Part shown: in pieces, positions 18,920-27,215 of the stretch
How positions within the stretch are numbered: the stretch's first letter is position 1
Layout of the letters: the number at the start of each line of letters is the position of its first letter
NCBI GenBank assembly: GCA_963749365.1
Contig: CAVVME010000003.1
Span: 930,001-994,000, forward strand
Source of the DNA: WHSW01 sp963749365
GTDB lineage: Bacteria; Actinomycetota; Thermoleophilia; Solirubrobacterales; 70-9
Direction: 5' to 3'
Length of the DNA: 64,000 nt
The notes under the pieces: model-generated
What the model was told of the DNA's origin: nothing
The model's database searches: none
What the model saw: the letters and a program-made list of their open reading frames with translations, nothing else
Made by a program: the position numbers and the translations under genes

Positions 18920-20965
18920 GTGCGCAGACATCTATTCCGAGGCAACGCCGAGGCGGTCCCCACACGCTCTCGCGTGCTGCTCCCGGCCGCGGTCGCCTGC
19001 GGCCTGCTGTGGCTGGGCGCGATCGTGGTCGCCGGCAGTCAGCTCAGCGGCTCCGGGCTGATCGCGCTCGGGATCGCGGGCCTGCTGCTGACCGGCACCC
19101 TGCTGCTGCTGATCCAGAGCCAGCACAAGCGCCTGCTCAGCCTCGCGGCTACCGACGCACTCACCGGGCTTGCCAATCACCGCGGCTTTCACGAGACCCT
19201 GCGGGCGGAGATCGACCGCGGCCTCGAGCTCGCCCGCCCGGTCGCGCTGGTGACCCTCGACCTCGACAACTTCAAGTCGATCAACGACACCCACGGGCAT
19301 CCGTACGGCGACACGATCCTGAGCGCCGTCGGCTCGGCGCTGCGCGACGCGATCCGCAGCAACGACACCGCGGCGCGGATCGGCGGCGAGGAGTTCGGCC
19401 TCGTGCTCCCCGGCTCCGACGGGGAGGCCGCGTTCGTGGTCGCCGAACGCGCCCGCGCGAACGTCGCCGCGATCGCGGTCCGCGGCTTCGAGCTCAGCTG
19501 CTCGGCGGGGATCGCGGCTTTCCCGGCCGATGCCGAAGACCCCTCGGTCCTCTGCCAGCTCGCCGACAGCGCCCTGTATTGGGCAAAGCGGGGCGGCAAG
19601 CGACGTACCCGACGCTTCGATCCCGACCACTCGCCCGCGACCTGGTCCCAGCGCCAGCGGGCGGAGATCGAGTCCCTGCTCGCCCAGGAGCGCCCGATCC
19701 ACCCGGTCTTCCAGCCGGTTGTCTCGCTCGCCAACGGTCGCGTCGTCGGCTATGAGGCATTGGCCCGGTTCCCGGGGACGAGCAGGCGCGCCCCGGACGT
19801 CTGGTTCGCGCAGGCGCACGGCAGCGGACTCGGCCCGGAGCTCGAGGCGATGGCGATTCGCGCGGCACTCGAGCCGCTCGGTCGTCCCTTCGATGCCCAC
19901 CTGGCGCTCAACGTCAGCCCGTCCGCGCTCTCGACCGCGATCGTGCAGCGATCCCTGGGCGGCAGCCTGGAGGGGATCGTGGTCGAGATCACCGAGCACG
20001 AGTTCGTCCCCGATGACGACTCGCTTCAGGAGGCGGTCGCCGACCTGCGTCGGCGCGGGGCGCGGATCGCGATCGACGACGCCGGGGCCGGGCACGCCGG
20101 CCTCAAGCAGCTGATGCGGGTCCGCCCTGACATCGTCAAGCTGGACCAGGCGCTGATCCGCGACATCCACACCGACCCCGCACGGATGGCGCTGGTCGAG
20201 TCGTTCGTCCGCTTCGCCCGCGACGTCGGCGCCACGGTCTGCGCCGAGGGGATCGAGACGCTCGAGGAGCTGGCTGTGATCGCCGATCTCGACGTCCAGT
20301 GGGGTCAGGGCTATGCGCTGGCGCGTCCGGGCGAGCCCTGGGCCGACGTCTCCAAGGAGGCCGCCGAGCTCTGTCGCTCGGCGCTCGCCGAGACCTTCCG
20401 CTCGATGCCGGCCGAGCGCCACCCGGTCGGCGCCAGCGACCGCCGCCTGGTCCACCTGAGCGCACGGCTCGCCGGCGCGCGCACCCGCGACGACCTCGAG
20501 AGCGCGCTCGCCCTGATCGCGGCCGAGCTCGGCGCTTCGCAGGTGGCCCTCTCGGCGTGGCTCTCAGAGGCGGCCGCGCTCGAGACCCTGGCGGAGACCG
20601 GGGACCCGGCCGAACAGCGGCTGTTCGCGATCGACGAGTACCCGCTCAGCGCTCGGGTGCTCGACGAGCAGGAGGCGGTGCAGGTGGTCGTCGGCGACCC
20701 CGACAGCGACCCGAGCGAGGTCGAGCTCCTGCTCGCGCTCGGGGAGCGGTCGCTGCTCATGGTCCCGGTCGTCTGCCGCGGCGAGAGCCTCGGACTGATC
20801 GAGGCCTACCGCTCGGACGAGCGAGCCTGGACCCGGGCCGAGATCAACCGCGCCCGCGTGGTCGCGAACCAGTTCGCCTCCGTAATCCCGACCCTGACCG
20901 GCGAGTCGGGCTCCGCGCGGGCTCGTGGGTTCAGAGCGAGCGCCGGGCGCGAAACTCGCGCCTGA
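18920..20965 (+). CDS. membrane GGDEF-EAL-GAF cyclic-di-GMP protein
   Basis: A 681-residue signalling protein. Two hydrophobic helices at about 18-40 and 45-66 anchor it; then a GGDEF domain (about 75-235) with intact RIGGEEFGL active loop and no obvious RxxD inhibitory site; an EAL domain (about 250-505) with YEALARFPG, LNVSPSAL, VVEITEHEF, IAIDDAGAGHAGLKQL, IVKLD, CAEGIETLEEL and WGQGYALARP, i.e. metal and catalytic residues look complete; and a C-terminal GAF-like domain (about 515-665). Both synthase and phosphodiesterase activity are possible. GTG at 18920 is the start that leaves a short basic N-terminus before the first helix. The 3' end overlaps the convergent hypothetical gene by 35 nt. 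Confidence 0.88.
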   Translation: MRRHLFRGNAEAVPTRSRVLLPAAVACGLLWLGAIVVAGSQLSGSGLIALGIAGLLLTGTLLLLIQSQHKRLLSLAATDALTGLANHRGFHETLRAEIDRGLELARPVALVTLDLDNFKSINDTHGHPYGDTILSAVGSALRDAIRSNDTAARIGGEEFGLVLPGSDGEAAFVVAERARANVAAIAVRGFELSCSAGIAAFPADAEDPSVLCQLADSALYWAKRGGKRRTRRFDPDHSPATWSQRQRAEIESLLAQERPIHPVFQPVVSLANGRVVGYEALARFPGTSRRAPDVWFAQAHGSGLGPELEAMAIRAALEPLGRPFDAHLALNVSPSALSTAIVQRSLGGSLEGIVVEITEHEFVPDDDSLQEAVADLRRRGARIAIDDAGAGHAGLKQLMRVRPDIVKLDQALIRDIHTDPARMALVESFVRFARDVGATVCAEGIETLEELAVIADLDVQWGQGYALARPGEPWADVSKEAAELCRSALAETFRSMPAERHPVGASDRRLVHLSARLAGARTRDDLESALALIAAELGASQVALSAWLSEAAALETLAETGDPAEQRLFAIDEYPLSARVLDEQEAVQVVVGDPDSDPSEVELLLALGERSLLMVPVVCRGESLGLIEAYRSDERAWTRAEINRARVVANQFASVIPTLTGESGSARARGFRASAGRETRA

Positions 20966-21293
20966 CCGAATCCGGGCGGCCCCACATCTGCACGACCTCG
21001 GCCCGTCCCTCTTGCACGTCGCGGACGATCAGCACGCCCTCGATCCCCTGCTCGTCGAGCAATGCCAGCGTCCCGGTGACCGTCTCGGCCGCCGCCGCAT
21101 GCCCGAAGCTGTGGGCGACATTGAGCCGGAAATGCCACTCGGCCTTCGAGTAGGGCTGCGCGTTGACCTGGGTCAGCAGCACCGCGGCGTCGACGTAGCG
21201 ATCCTCGTCCGCGAGGCGCAGGTCGCAGACGATGTCGGTCCAGTCGCCGGGCAGCGAGTCGAGCAGCTGCTGGAAGTCGTCGGCGAGCGCCAC
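20931..21293 (-). CDS. conserved small hypothetical protein
   Basis: A 120-residue acidic protein I cannot place. It begins MALADDFQQLLDSLPGDWTDI, has a predicted alpha/beta core with DEDRYVDAAVLLTQVNAQPY, an aromatic/histidine stretch EWHFRLNVAHSFGHAAA, and ends with LIVRDVQEGRAEVVQMWGRPDSVR. Codon use is like its neighbours, so it is likely real. It converges on and overlaps the GGDEF-EAL gene by 35 nt, and is followed upstream by the DtxR-like gene in the other direction of travel (41 nt gap). It may be lineage-specific. Confidence 0.6.
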   Translation of the reverse strand: MALADDFQQLLDSLPGDWTDIVCDLRLADEDRYVDAAVLLTQVNAQPYSKAEWHFRLNVAHSFGHAAAAETVTGTLALLDEQGIEGVLIVRDVQEGRAEVVQMWGRPDSVRREFRARRSL

Positions 21294-21334
21294 CGGGCAA
21301 GCGTATCCGCAGCGCCGCCGCTCAGGCTCCCGGC

Positions 21335-22048
21335 TTAGATGGGATCACCCATCTCGTCGACGATCACGCGCATCGCCAGCGCCAGCTCGCCGCCGAGCGC
21401 GTGCACACCCCCGGCGGCACGGATGTAGATCGGGCCCTCGAACGGATCCCGGCGCTCGACTCGGACCTCGATCCCCGGCCGGATCCCGAGCTCAGCGAGG
21501 TAGCGCAACATCGCCGGGTCGGAGTCCGAGACGCGGCTGAAGACCCCGCCCTCGCCCGGGCCGAGCCGTGCCAGCGCGACCGCCTCGCCGTCGGCGAGTG
21601 AGAGCTCGCGGTCGGGGATCGGGTCACCATGCGGGTCGTGGCTCGGGTCGCCGAGGGCGGTCGCGATCCGTTCCTCGAGCTCCTCGGAGATGTAGTGCTC
21701 GAGCACCTCGGCCTCGGCGTGGATCTTGTCCCATGGCATCCCGAGCGCGTCGGCGAGGTAGGCCTCGAGCAGCCGGTGGTGGCGGATGACCTCGAGCGCC
21801 ACCCGCTCCCCTGCCGCGGTCAGCACCACGCCGTGGTAGGGACGGTGCTCGACCAGGCCGAGATCGGCCATCCGCTTCAGCATCGCGGTCACCGTTCCCG
21901 GGGCGACGCCGAGGCGTCGCGCCAGCGCCGAGGTCCCGACCGGTCCCTCGGCCTGTCGGGCGAGCCCGTAGATCGCCTTCGCGTAGTCCTCGACCGCCTC
22001 AGTGTTGGGCGCCGCACGCTCGTGCCGAGTATGCGAGTCGGTCGACAT
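21335..22048 (-). CDS. DtxR/MntR-family metal-dependent regulator
   Basis: A 237-residue repressor. The N-terminal winged helix (AVEDYAKAIYGLARQ, ALARRLGVAPGTVTAMLKRMADLGLVEH) is classical DtxR; the dimerisation/metal domain reads HHRLLEAYLADALGMPWDKIHAEAEVLEHYISEELEERI (given here in pieces: HRLLEAYL, HAEAEVLEHYIS), with the Glu/His ligands in place; residues about 165-237 are an SH3-like FeoA domain. It is the last gene of a coupled MCO-ZIP-regulator operon (1-nt overlap TGATG with the ZIP gene) and is the obvious candidate to control it, possibly through the 16-bp palindrome at 24392-24407. Mn(II), Fe(II) or Zn(II) as corepressor cannot be decided. Confidence 0.88.
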   Translation of the reverse strand: MSTDSHTRHERAAPNTEAVEDYAKAIYGLARQAEGPVGTSALARRLGVAPGTVTAMLKRMADLGLVEHRPYHGVVLTAAGERVALEVIRHHRLLEAYLADALGMPWDKIHAEAEVLEHYISEELEERIATALGDPSHDPHGDPIPDRELSLADGEAVALARLGPGEGGVFSRVSDSDPAMLRYLAELGIRPGIEVRVERRDPFEGPIYIRAAGGVHALGGELALAMRVIVDEMGDPI

Positions 22049-23259
22049 CAGACCGAGACCAGCAAGCCGGTCAGATAGAGGGCCAGCGCGCCGGCGGCGA
22101 TCGCGGCCGAGTTGGCGGCGTCGAGCAACCGCCCGGCCCGGTCGCGGACCGAGGGCACGATCTGCACGATCACCTGGGCGATCGCGCCGACTCCGATCCC
22201 GAGCAAGAGCGCGGATAGCTCGGCGTTGTCGATCGAGGCGCCGATCAGCGCCCCGACGATCGCCGGCGCTCCGGCGATCAGCCCAAGCCCGATCAGGCGC
22301 GCGATCGAGGGCCGCTCGCGGGCCAAGGGGGCGACGATCGCGATCCCCTCGGTCGTGTTGTGAATCGCGAACCCGACCACCAGGAAGGCGCCGAGGGCCA
22401 GCTCACCGACCGCGTACGCCGACCCGATCGCAAGCCCCTCGCCGAGGTTGTGCAGGCCGATCCCGATCGCGATCATGAGCGCGAGCTGGATCGCGCGCGA
22501 GCCCGAGGCGGCGGCGCGCTCGCGGCGCGCGGCGAGGAACCGGTCGAGCCCGGTCAGGGCGAGGAAGGCGAGCCCGGCGCCGAGGAAGACGAGCTCGGCG
22601 CCACCGAAGGCCGCCCCCGATTCGCCGGCCAGCTCAAGCCCCTCGAGAGCTCCGTCGACGACCAGGAAGCCGAGCAGCCCGACCGTGAAGGCGAGCATCA
22701 ACCGAACCCAGCGCTCGTGCAGGCGCCGCATCGCCGGCAGCAGCAGCATCCCGAGCACCACCGGGATGATGCCGACGTAGGTGCCGAGCAGGGCCATGAG
22801 CCCGAAGAAGCCCGCGTCGCCCGCGGGCGTCTCGACGGCGACCGGGATCTCGTGCTCGATCACCGCCCCGGACGAGGTCAGCAGCGAGATCACGTAGGGC
22901 TGGCCCTCCTGCCAGGGGTAGTCGAGGGCGACGGTCTCGCTGCCGAGTCTGCCGATCCGCCCGCTGTCCGCCTCGAAGTCGACGTAGGCGTCGTTGACGA
23001 AGACCTGCGCCAGCTCGACCGCGTCGGGACCGACGTTTCGCAGGCGGAGCTCGATCCGGTTCGGCTCGAGCACGGCCCGCTCGACCGCCAGCTCCTCAAC
23101 CGGCGGGCCGGCGCGCTCGGGGAGCGCGTCGCCGCCGGCGAGCGCGAGCGCGATCAGCACCGCCGCGATCAGGGCCACGGCGGCGGCCGCCAGCCCCCAG
23201 GCCGGCAGGCGGTCCAGAGAGGCGGCGGCGCCGGTCGAGGTCTCGGTCTGCGCCTCCAT
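22048..23259 (-). CDS. ZIP-family metal transporter with N-terminal extracytoplasmic domain
   Basis: A 403-residue membrane protein. After an N-terminal helix (about 18-42) comes a roughly 95-residue soluble beta-rich stretch (VERAVLEPNRIELRLRNVG ... PYVISLLTSSGAVIEHEI), unusual for ZIP transporters; from about 148 on there are eight membrane helices. The two metal-site motifs are HNLGEGLAIG and HNTTEGIAIV, the ZIP TM4/TM5 signature. It probably imports a divalent metal. The start ATG follows the multicopper-oxidase stop directly (TAGATG) and its stop overlaps the DtxR start, so all three are made together. The extra domain may receive metal from the oxidase; this is inference. Confidence 0.88.
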   Translation of the reverse strand: MEAQTETSTGAAASLDRLPAWGLAAAAVALIAAVLIALALAGGDALPERAGPPVEELAVERAVLEPNRIELRLRNVGPDAVELAQVFVNDAYVDFEADSGRIGRLGSETVALDYPWQEGQPYVISLLTSSGAVIEHEIPVAVETPAGDAGFFGLMALLGTYVGIIPVVLGMLLLPAMRRLHERWVRLMLAFTVGLLGFLVVDGALEGLELAGESGAAFGGAELVFLGAGLAFLALTGLDRFLAARRERAAASGSRAIQLALMIAIGIGLHNLGEGLAIGSAYAVGELALGAFLVVGFAIHNTTEGIAIVAPLARERPSIARLIGLGLIAGAPAIVGALIGASIDNAELSALLLGIGVGAIAQVIVQIVPSVRDRAGRLLDAANSAAIAAGALALYLTGLLVSV

Positions 23260-24384
23260 CTAGCCGACCTCGAAGAAGCCCATCCAGCCGAGCTCGGCGA
23301 ACTCGGTCTTATGAGCGTGGAACATGAACGGCCCCGCGTGCGGGAAGCGCAGCTCGCAGATTCCCCGCTGGGCCTGGCCCTGGATCACCGTGTCGGTGAA
23401 CTCGGTCGGGGTCAGCGAGGTCCCGGTCGGGTAGTAATCGAAGAAGTTGCCATGGATGTGGAAGGAGTTGATCGGGTCGTACTCGAGCGCGTTGACGAGG
23501 TAGATGCGGACCAGGCGGTCGCGCTCGACCTGAATCGGCTCGTTCATGTAGGCGAAGGGGATCCCGTTGACCGCGTAGAGCTGGTTCCCCTCGGCGTCGA
23601 AGGTGGTGTTGTAGCCGTGCTGGACCATCACCATCTCGTCCGCGTCCGGGCGCCCTTGCGGGGGGTCGACGATGAAGGTCCCGTACATGCCGCGCGCGAT
23701 GTGCTCGGCCAGCGGCGCGACGTGGCAGTGGTAGAGGTGAAGGCCGAAGGGCTCGGCGTCGAACTCATAGACGGTCGACTTCCCGGATTCGATCAGGCCC
23801 GCGCCAACTCCCGGAATCCCGTCCATGAGCGCCGGATGCAGGCCGTGGAAGTGCATCGTGTGCGGGTGGGCCGAGCCGTTGACGAACCGGACCCGCAGCC
23901 GATCTCCCTCGCGACAGCGCAAAGTCGGCCCGGGGACACGCCCGTTGTATGTCCAAGCCGGAAAGCTGACCCCGGGCGCCACCTCGATCTCCTTATCGGA
24001 GGCGACGATCGTCCATTCGCGAAGCAGCCGCCCGCTGGCCAATCGCCGGGTCCGGCCGTGGTCGAAGTCGCGCAAGATCTCGCTCGGGTTGAAGCCGTTG
24101 GCGCGGTGGTCGACCGTGGCGCCGCCGCGAAACGTCGGGCCGGCGAGGCCACTGGCGTGAACGTGGCTGGGCGCGCCGCCGTTACCGGCGTGGCCGTGGG
24201 TCGCCGCTGCCGCCGCGGGATGCGAACCGCCGCCGAGCGCCGCGTGCAGCCCCTGATGCGGGACCGCCTCGTGCAGCACCGCCAGCGTCGGCGCCGCCAG
24301 CACCCCGCCGGCGAGCAGCTTGCGCCGGCTGATCGCTCCCCGGCCGGGGATCTGACCGTCGCGATCGTGTTTTGGCTCGTCCAC
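23260..24384 (-). CDS. two-domain multicopper oxidase, Tat-exported
   Basis: A 374-residue exported oxidase from the GTG at 24384 (a TTG at 24405 is the longer choice). Twin-arginine signal SRRKLLAGG at about 19-27, then a His-rich linker (THGHAGNGG, SHVHASG). Copper motifs: HFHGLH, LYHCHVAPLAEHIARGMYG (type-1 Cys/His/Met in domain 1), HIHGNFF, and FHAHKTEFAELGW where domain 2 lacks the Cys. Four HxH pairs would make the trinuclear centre, so this looks like a two-domain oxidase with type-1 copper only in domain 1, which forms trimers in characterised cases. It may oxidise Mn(II), Fe(II) or Cu(I) for the ZIP transporter next in the operon. Confidence 0.88.
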   Translation of the reverse strand: MDEPKHDRDGQIPGRGAISRRKLLAGGVLAAPTLAVLHEAVPHQGLHAALGGGSHPAAAAATHGHAGNGGAPSHVHASGLAGPTFRGGATVDHRANGFNPSEILRDFDHGRTRRLASGRLLREWTIVASDKEIEVAPGVSFPAWTYNGRVPGPTLRCREGDRLRVRFVNGSAHPHTMHFHGLHPALMDGIPGVGAGLIESGKSTVYEFDAEPFGLHLYHCHVAPLAEHIARGMYGTFIVDPPQGRPDADEMVMVQHGYNTTFDAEGNQLYAVNGIPFAYMNEPIQVERDRLVRIYLVNALEYDPINSFHIHGNFFDYYPTGTSLTPTEFTDTVIQGQAQRGICELRFPHAGPFMFHAHKTEFAELGWMGFFEVG

Positions 24385-24391
24385 ACCTCGA

Positions 24392-24407
24392 TTTTGACAG
24401 ATCAAAA
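24392..24407. promoter_or_regulatory. palindromic operator candidate for the MCO-ZIP-DtxR operon
   Basis: TTTTGACAGATCAAAA: perfect 6-bp arms TTTTGA/TCAAAA around 4 nt. It is strikingly AT-rich in this DNA and sits 8 nt before the GTG start of the multicopper oxidase, between it and the divergent ygfZ-like gene. Size and dyad symmetry fit a DtxR/MntR box; the matching regulator is the last gene of the operon. The plus strand also contains TTGACA, a perfect -35 hexamer. Confidence 0.55.
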
Positions 24408-24439
24408 GCTGGTCCGCCCGAGTGCTCGCCGCGAGCAGC

Positions 24440-24465
24440 GACAGCCGCGGCTGTCACGGCTGTCA
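24440..24465. promoter_or_regulatory. 16-bp perfect palindrome with an extra half-site upstream of ygfZ
   Basis: GACAGCCGCGGCTGTC (24440-24455) is its own reverse complement; the half CGGCTGTCA is then repeated in direct tandem (24448-24456 and 24457-24465). It lies 11 nt before the GTG start of the YgfZ-like gene. A three-half-site layout suggests a protein-binding site; no regulator can be named. Confidence 0.4.
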
Positions 24466-24475
24466 TCATCGACTC

Positions 24476-25426
24476 GTGGTCGAGAGCGCTACCGAGGTCG
24501 AGCTCGACGCTCAATACCGCGCCTTGCGCGAGGGCGCCGGGCTGCTCGAGCGGCCCGAGCGCAGGCTGTTCGAGGTCACCGGGGCCGAGGCGGCCGAGTA
24601 CCTCCAGGGCCAGCTCACCAACGACGTCGAAGCCCTGGTGCCGGGAACGGGCTGCTATGCGGCGCTGCTCGACCGAAAGGGCCGGATGCAGGGCGATATG
24701 CGCGTGTTGCGAACCGAGCCCGGCTTCCTGGTCGAGACCGAGGCGGTCGCCGCCGACGCCGTGCTCAGGCACCTCGTTCTCTACAAGGTCGGGCGGGCGG
24801 TCGAGGTCGAGGACCGGTCCGAGGGACTCGCGGTGCTCTCGGTGATCGGCCCGGCGGCGGGCGAGGTGGTGCTTTCCGGCCCGACCGGCCCCGAGCATGC
24901 GCACCGCGAGCTCGAGATCGGTGGCGTCGGGTGCCGCCCGGTGAGCACCGATCTCGGCGTCGACCTGATCTGCCCCGACACCGAGCTCGACGCGGTTCGC
25001 GAGGCGATGCTCGAGCGGGGCGCCGAACGGGTCGGCGAGCAGGCGGCGGAGATCATCCGGGTCGAGAGCGGCAGGCCGCGCTTCGGGCGTGAGATGACCA
25101 CCGCGACGATCCCCGAGGAGGCCGGGATCAACGAGCGCGCGGTCAGCTTCAGCAAGGGCTGCTACATCGGCCAGGAGACCGTCGCCCGGCTGCACTACAG
25201 GGGCAAGCCGAACCGGCGCCTGCGCGGGATCAGGCTCAGCGCGCCGGTCGCCGCCGGCGCCCCGATCCGCGCCGGCGAGCGCGAGCTGGGCGCGATCGGG
25301 ACCGCGGCGCTCTCCCCCGCCCACGGGCCGATCGCTCTCGCGATCGTCCGTCGTGAGGCCGAGGAAGGAGCCTCGGTGCTGGTCGGCGACGGGGTCGAGG
25401 CCGAGGTCGTCGCGCTGCCGTTCTGA
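24476..25426 (+). CDS. ygfZ: YgfZ/GcvT-family folate-binding protein
   Basis: A 316-residue protein of the YgfZ group, which helps assemble or repair certain Fe-S enzymes using tetrahydrofolate. The signature K-G-C-Y-x-G-Q-E appears in SFSKGCYIGQETVARLHYRG (about 222-241), with YLQGQLTNDVEAL and GCYAALLDRKGRMQGDM before it and a beta-barrel C-terminal domain. The length and the Cys motif separate it from the glycine-cleavage T protein. GTG at 24476 is preferred; an earlier GTG at 24422 would run through the palindrome. The radical-SAM and ferredoxin-type enzymes in the window would be plausible clients. Confidence 0.85.
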   Translation: MVESATEVELDAQYRALREGAGLLERPERRLFEVTGAEAAEYLQGQLTNDVEALVPGTGCYAALLDRKGRMQGDMRVLRTEPGFLVETEAVAADAVLRHLVLYKVGRAVEVEDRSEGLAVLSVIGPAAGEVVLSGPTGPEHAHRELEIGGVGCRPVSTDLGVDLICPDTELDAVREAMLERGAERVGEQAAEIIRVESGRPRFGREMTTATIPEEAGINERAVSFSKGCYIGQETVARLHYRGKPNRRLRGIRLSAPVAAGAPIRAGERELGAIGTAALSPAHGPIALAIVRREAEEGASVLVGDGVEAEVVALPF

Positions 25427-25465
25427 GCGCTCTGCCGCTGTCGCGGCTCAGTTAGGGTTGCGCCG

Positions 25466-25888
25466 ATGCGCTTGAGGAGGAGGCTCGTGGTGCCGGCGGC
25501 GGCGCTCGTCGCCGGGCTCGGCGTCGCGGCCTGCGGCGACGACGACTTCCCCAACGAAGGGCGGCCTTCGTCGCCGGTCTCGGTCGCCGCGGTGATCACC
25601 GACACCGAGGTCAGCGTCAGCCCGCGTGCGCCCGGCGCGATCGGCGGTGGTCTGGCGGTATTCACGATCGCCAACCTCTCGAGCGAGCCCGGGGCGCTGG
25701 TCCTCGAGGGACCGACCGACGCCGCCAGCGAGGAGATCCTGCCCGGCGACACCGGCCGCTTGAAGACCGAGTTGCTCGAGGGCGACTACATCGTCAACGC
25801 GGGCGAGGACTCGAGCGTCGCCGACGCGGAGCTGACGGTCGGGCCGCAGCGCCCCAGCGCCCAGAACGAGCTGCTTTTCTTGCCCTAG
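25466..25888 (+). CDS. putative lipoprotein
   Basis: A 140-residue exported protein. MRLRRRLVVPAAALVAGLG is a signal sequence, followed by a lipobox-like GVAACGDDD with the Cys at 25, so it is probably lipid-anchored on the outer face of the membrane. The mature part (about 110 residues) is predicted all-beta (VSVAAVITDTEVSVSP, LAVFTIANLSSEPGALVLEG, LLEGDYIVNAG), similar in feel to a small Ig- or cupredoxin-like domain but without copper ligands. Function unknown. Its TAG overlaps the convergent nuclease-like gene stop (CTAG). Confidence 0.7.
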   Translation: MRLRRRLVVPAAALVAGLGVAACGDDDFPNEGRPSSPVSVAAVITDTEVSVSPRAPGAIGGGLAVFTIANLSSEPGALVLEGPTDAASEEILPGDTGRLKTELLEGDYIVNAGEDSSVADAELTVGPQRPSAQNELLFLP

Positions 25889-27156
25889 AGCTCTTCGACC
25901 GTCGCGGCTGCGACCAGGCCCTCGATCCGCCCCAGGCAGCGCTCGACATCGGCGACCATCTCGTCGAACTCGTCGCCGGCCGCCTTGGCGCTGTTGGTCA
26001 CGTTGGTGAGCGACTTGCGGACCCGATTTGCGCGCTTCAGCCGCGCCGCCGCCTCCTCGGCGGCGTCGCGGACGCCGGCCGCGTCGACCTCGAGCTCGAC
26101 CGCGCTCTCGGCGAGCAGCCGGGCGCGCACGTAGCGGTAGACCAGGCGCAACGCGAGCGGGTCGGGACTCTCACGATCGAGCACGGCGACGATCTTGTTG
26201 CCCTGGTACTCGGTCAGCTCCTCGAGTCCGGCCGGGATCTTGTCCTCGCCGGCGACCACGAGCACGGCGAAGGCCGCGTCGCGCTCGCCCATGCAGCCGT
26301 TGAGCTCGGTCCAGGCATCGTTGCGCGACAGGCGCTTGTTCTTTGCCTCGAAGACGACGGTCGCCAGCGAGCTGCCCAGGGCGCCGCCGATCTCGACCAC
26401 GATGTCGCCTCTCTTGCCGCCCGATTCGCTCGAGGCGTCGCCGACGTGATGCGCGGCGTCCCCGTGCCCCTGCGCGATCTCGTCCAGGGTCACATGGACC
26501 AGCTCCTCGAAGCTGCGCCCCTTCGCCGTTCCGCGCTCGGCCTCCTCGGCGACCCTGCTGTCGGCGTCGCTGCGCTCGCGCAATTCGAGCAGCTCGCGCC
26601 GCAGCTCGCCGATCACCCGCCGGTTCTCCTCGCCCTCAGCCTGCTGGCGAGCGCCCAGCTCCTTGTACACCTTGACCATCGCGTCCTTGAAGTCGAACAG
26701 CGGGTTCGAGCCCTCCTGGGCGGAGAACTGCTTGACCAGCGCCTCGCGCTGCTCGGTCAGCGCCACGCGAACGACCGAGTCGATCTGCTTCTGCACCGAG
26801 CCGTCACGGGTGCCGTCGAAGTTCTCGGTGATCCGCTCGGCGAGCAGCTCGTCGCCGGACGCCAGCGCCTTGCCGAGCCGCTCGCGCAACTCGCTCGCGT
26901 GACGCTCGAACTCCGCCCGCACGTAGTCGACCTCGACCGCGGTGCCCTCGCGCTCCAGCACCCGGGCCCCGATCTCGACCGCATCGCGGACGGTCTGTGC
27001 CGGCGCGTGGCCGGCCTCGGCACGTTCGCGGACGAGCTTCGCGGCACGCTCGTCCTCGACCGTCAAAGACTCGATCACGAGCCGGTCGCCGAGCGCACGT
27101 ACGGTCCCGTCGACGCTCGTCTCGATCGGCAGTTGTGGGGTCTCCGAGGCTTCCAT
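25885..27156 (-). CDS. coiled-coil protein with PD-(D/E)XK-like nuclease core
   Basis: A 423-residue protein I do not recognise as a named family. Residues about 60-215 are charged and helical (QKQIDSVVRVALTEQREALVKQ; ENRRVIGELRRELLELRERS), likely coiled coil. A central domain (about 222-330) starts GRSFEELVHVTLDEIAQGHGD, then KRGDIVVEIGG and TVVFEAKNKRLSRNDAWTEL: the order E...D-x(n)-ExK is the hallmark of the PD-(D/E)XK nuclease fold, seen also in RmuC- and DUF2130-like proteins. The C-terminal 80 residues are helical. DNA repair, restriction or structural roles are all possible. It is not part of a visible restriction or defence operon. Confidence 0.65.
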   Translation of the reverse strand: MEASETPQLPIETSVDGTVRALGDRLVIESLTVEDERAAKLVRERAEAGHAPAQTVRDAVEIGARVLEREGTAVEVDYVRAEFERHASELRERLGKALASGDELLAERITENFDGTRDGSVQKQIDSVVRVALTEQREALVKQFSAQEGSNPLFDFKDAMVKVYKELGARQQAEGEENRRVIGELRRELLELRERSDADSRVAEEAERGTAKGRSFEELVHVTLDEIAQGHGDAAHHVGDASSESGGKRGDIVVEIGGALGSSLATVVFEAKNKRLSRNDAWTELNGCMGERDAAFAVLVVAGEDKIPAGLEELTEYQGNKIVAVLDRESPDPLALRLVYRYVRARLLAESAVELEVDAAGVRDAAEEAAARLKRANRVRKSLTNVTNSAKAAGDEFDEMVADVERCLGRIEGLVAAATVEEL

Positions 27157-27215
27157 GAGGACTCACGAAGGTAGTCGGGAGCCCGGACGCGAAGCTGACA
27201 GGCGACAATCGCGCG

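Noticed and set aside
18900..18925. tRNA-like T-arm: GGGGTCGAATCCC
   Set aside because: The loop lacks the TTC start and no acceptor or anticodon stems can be built around it.
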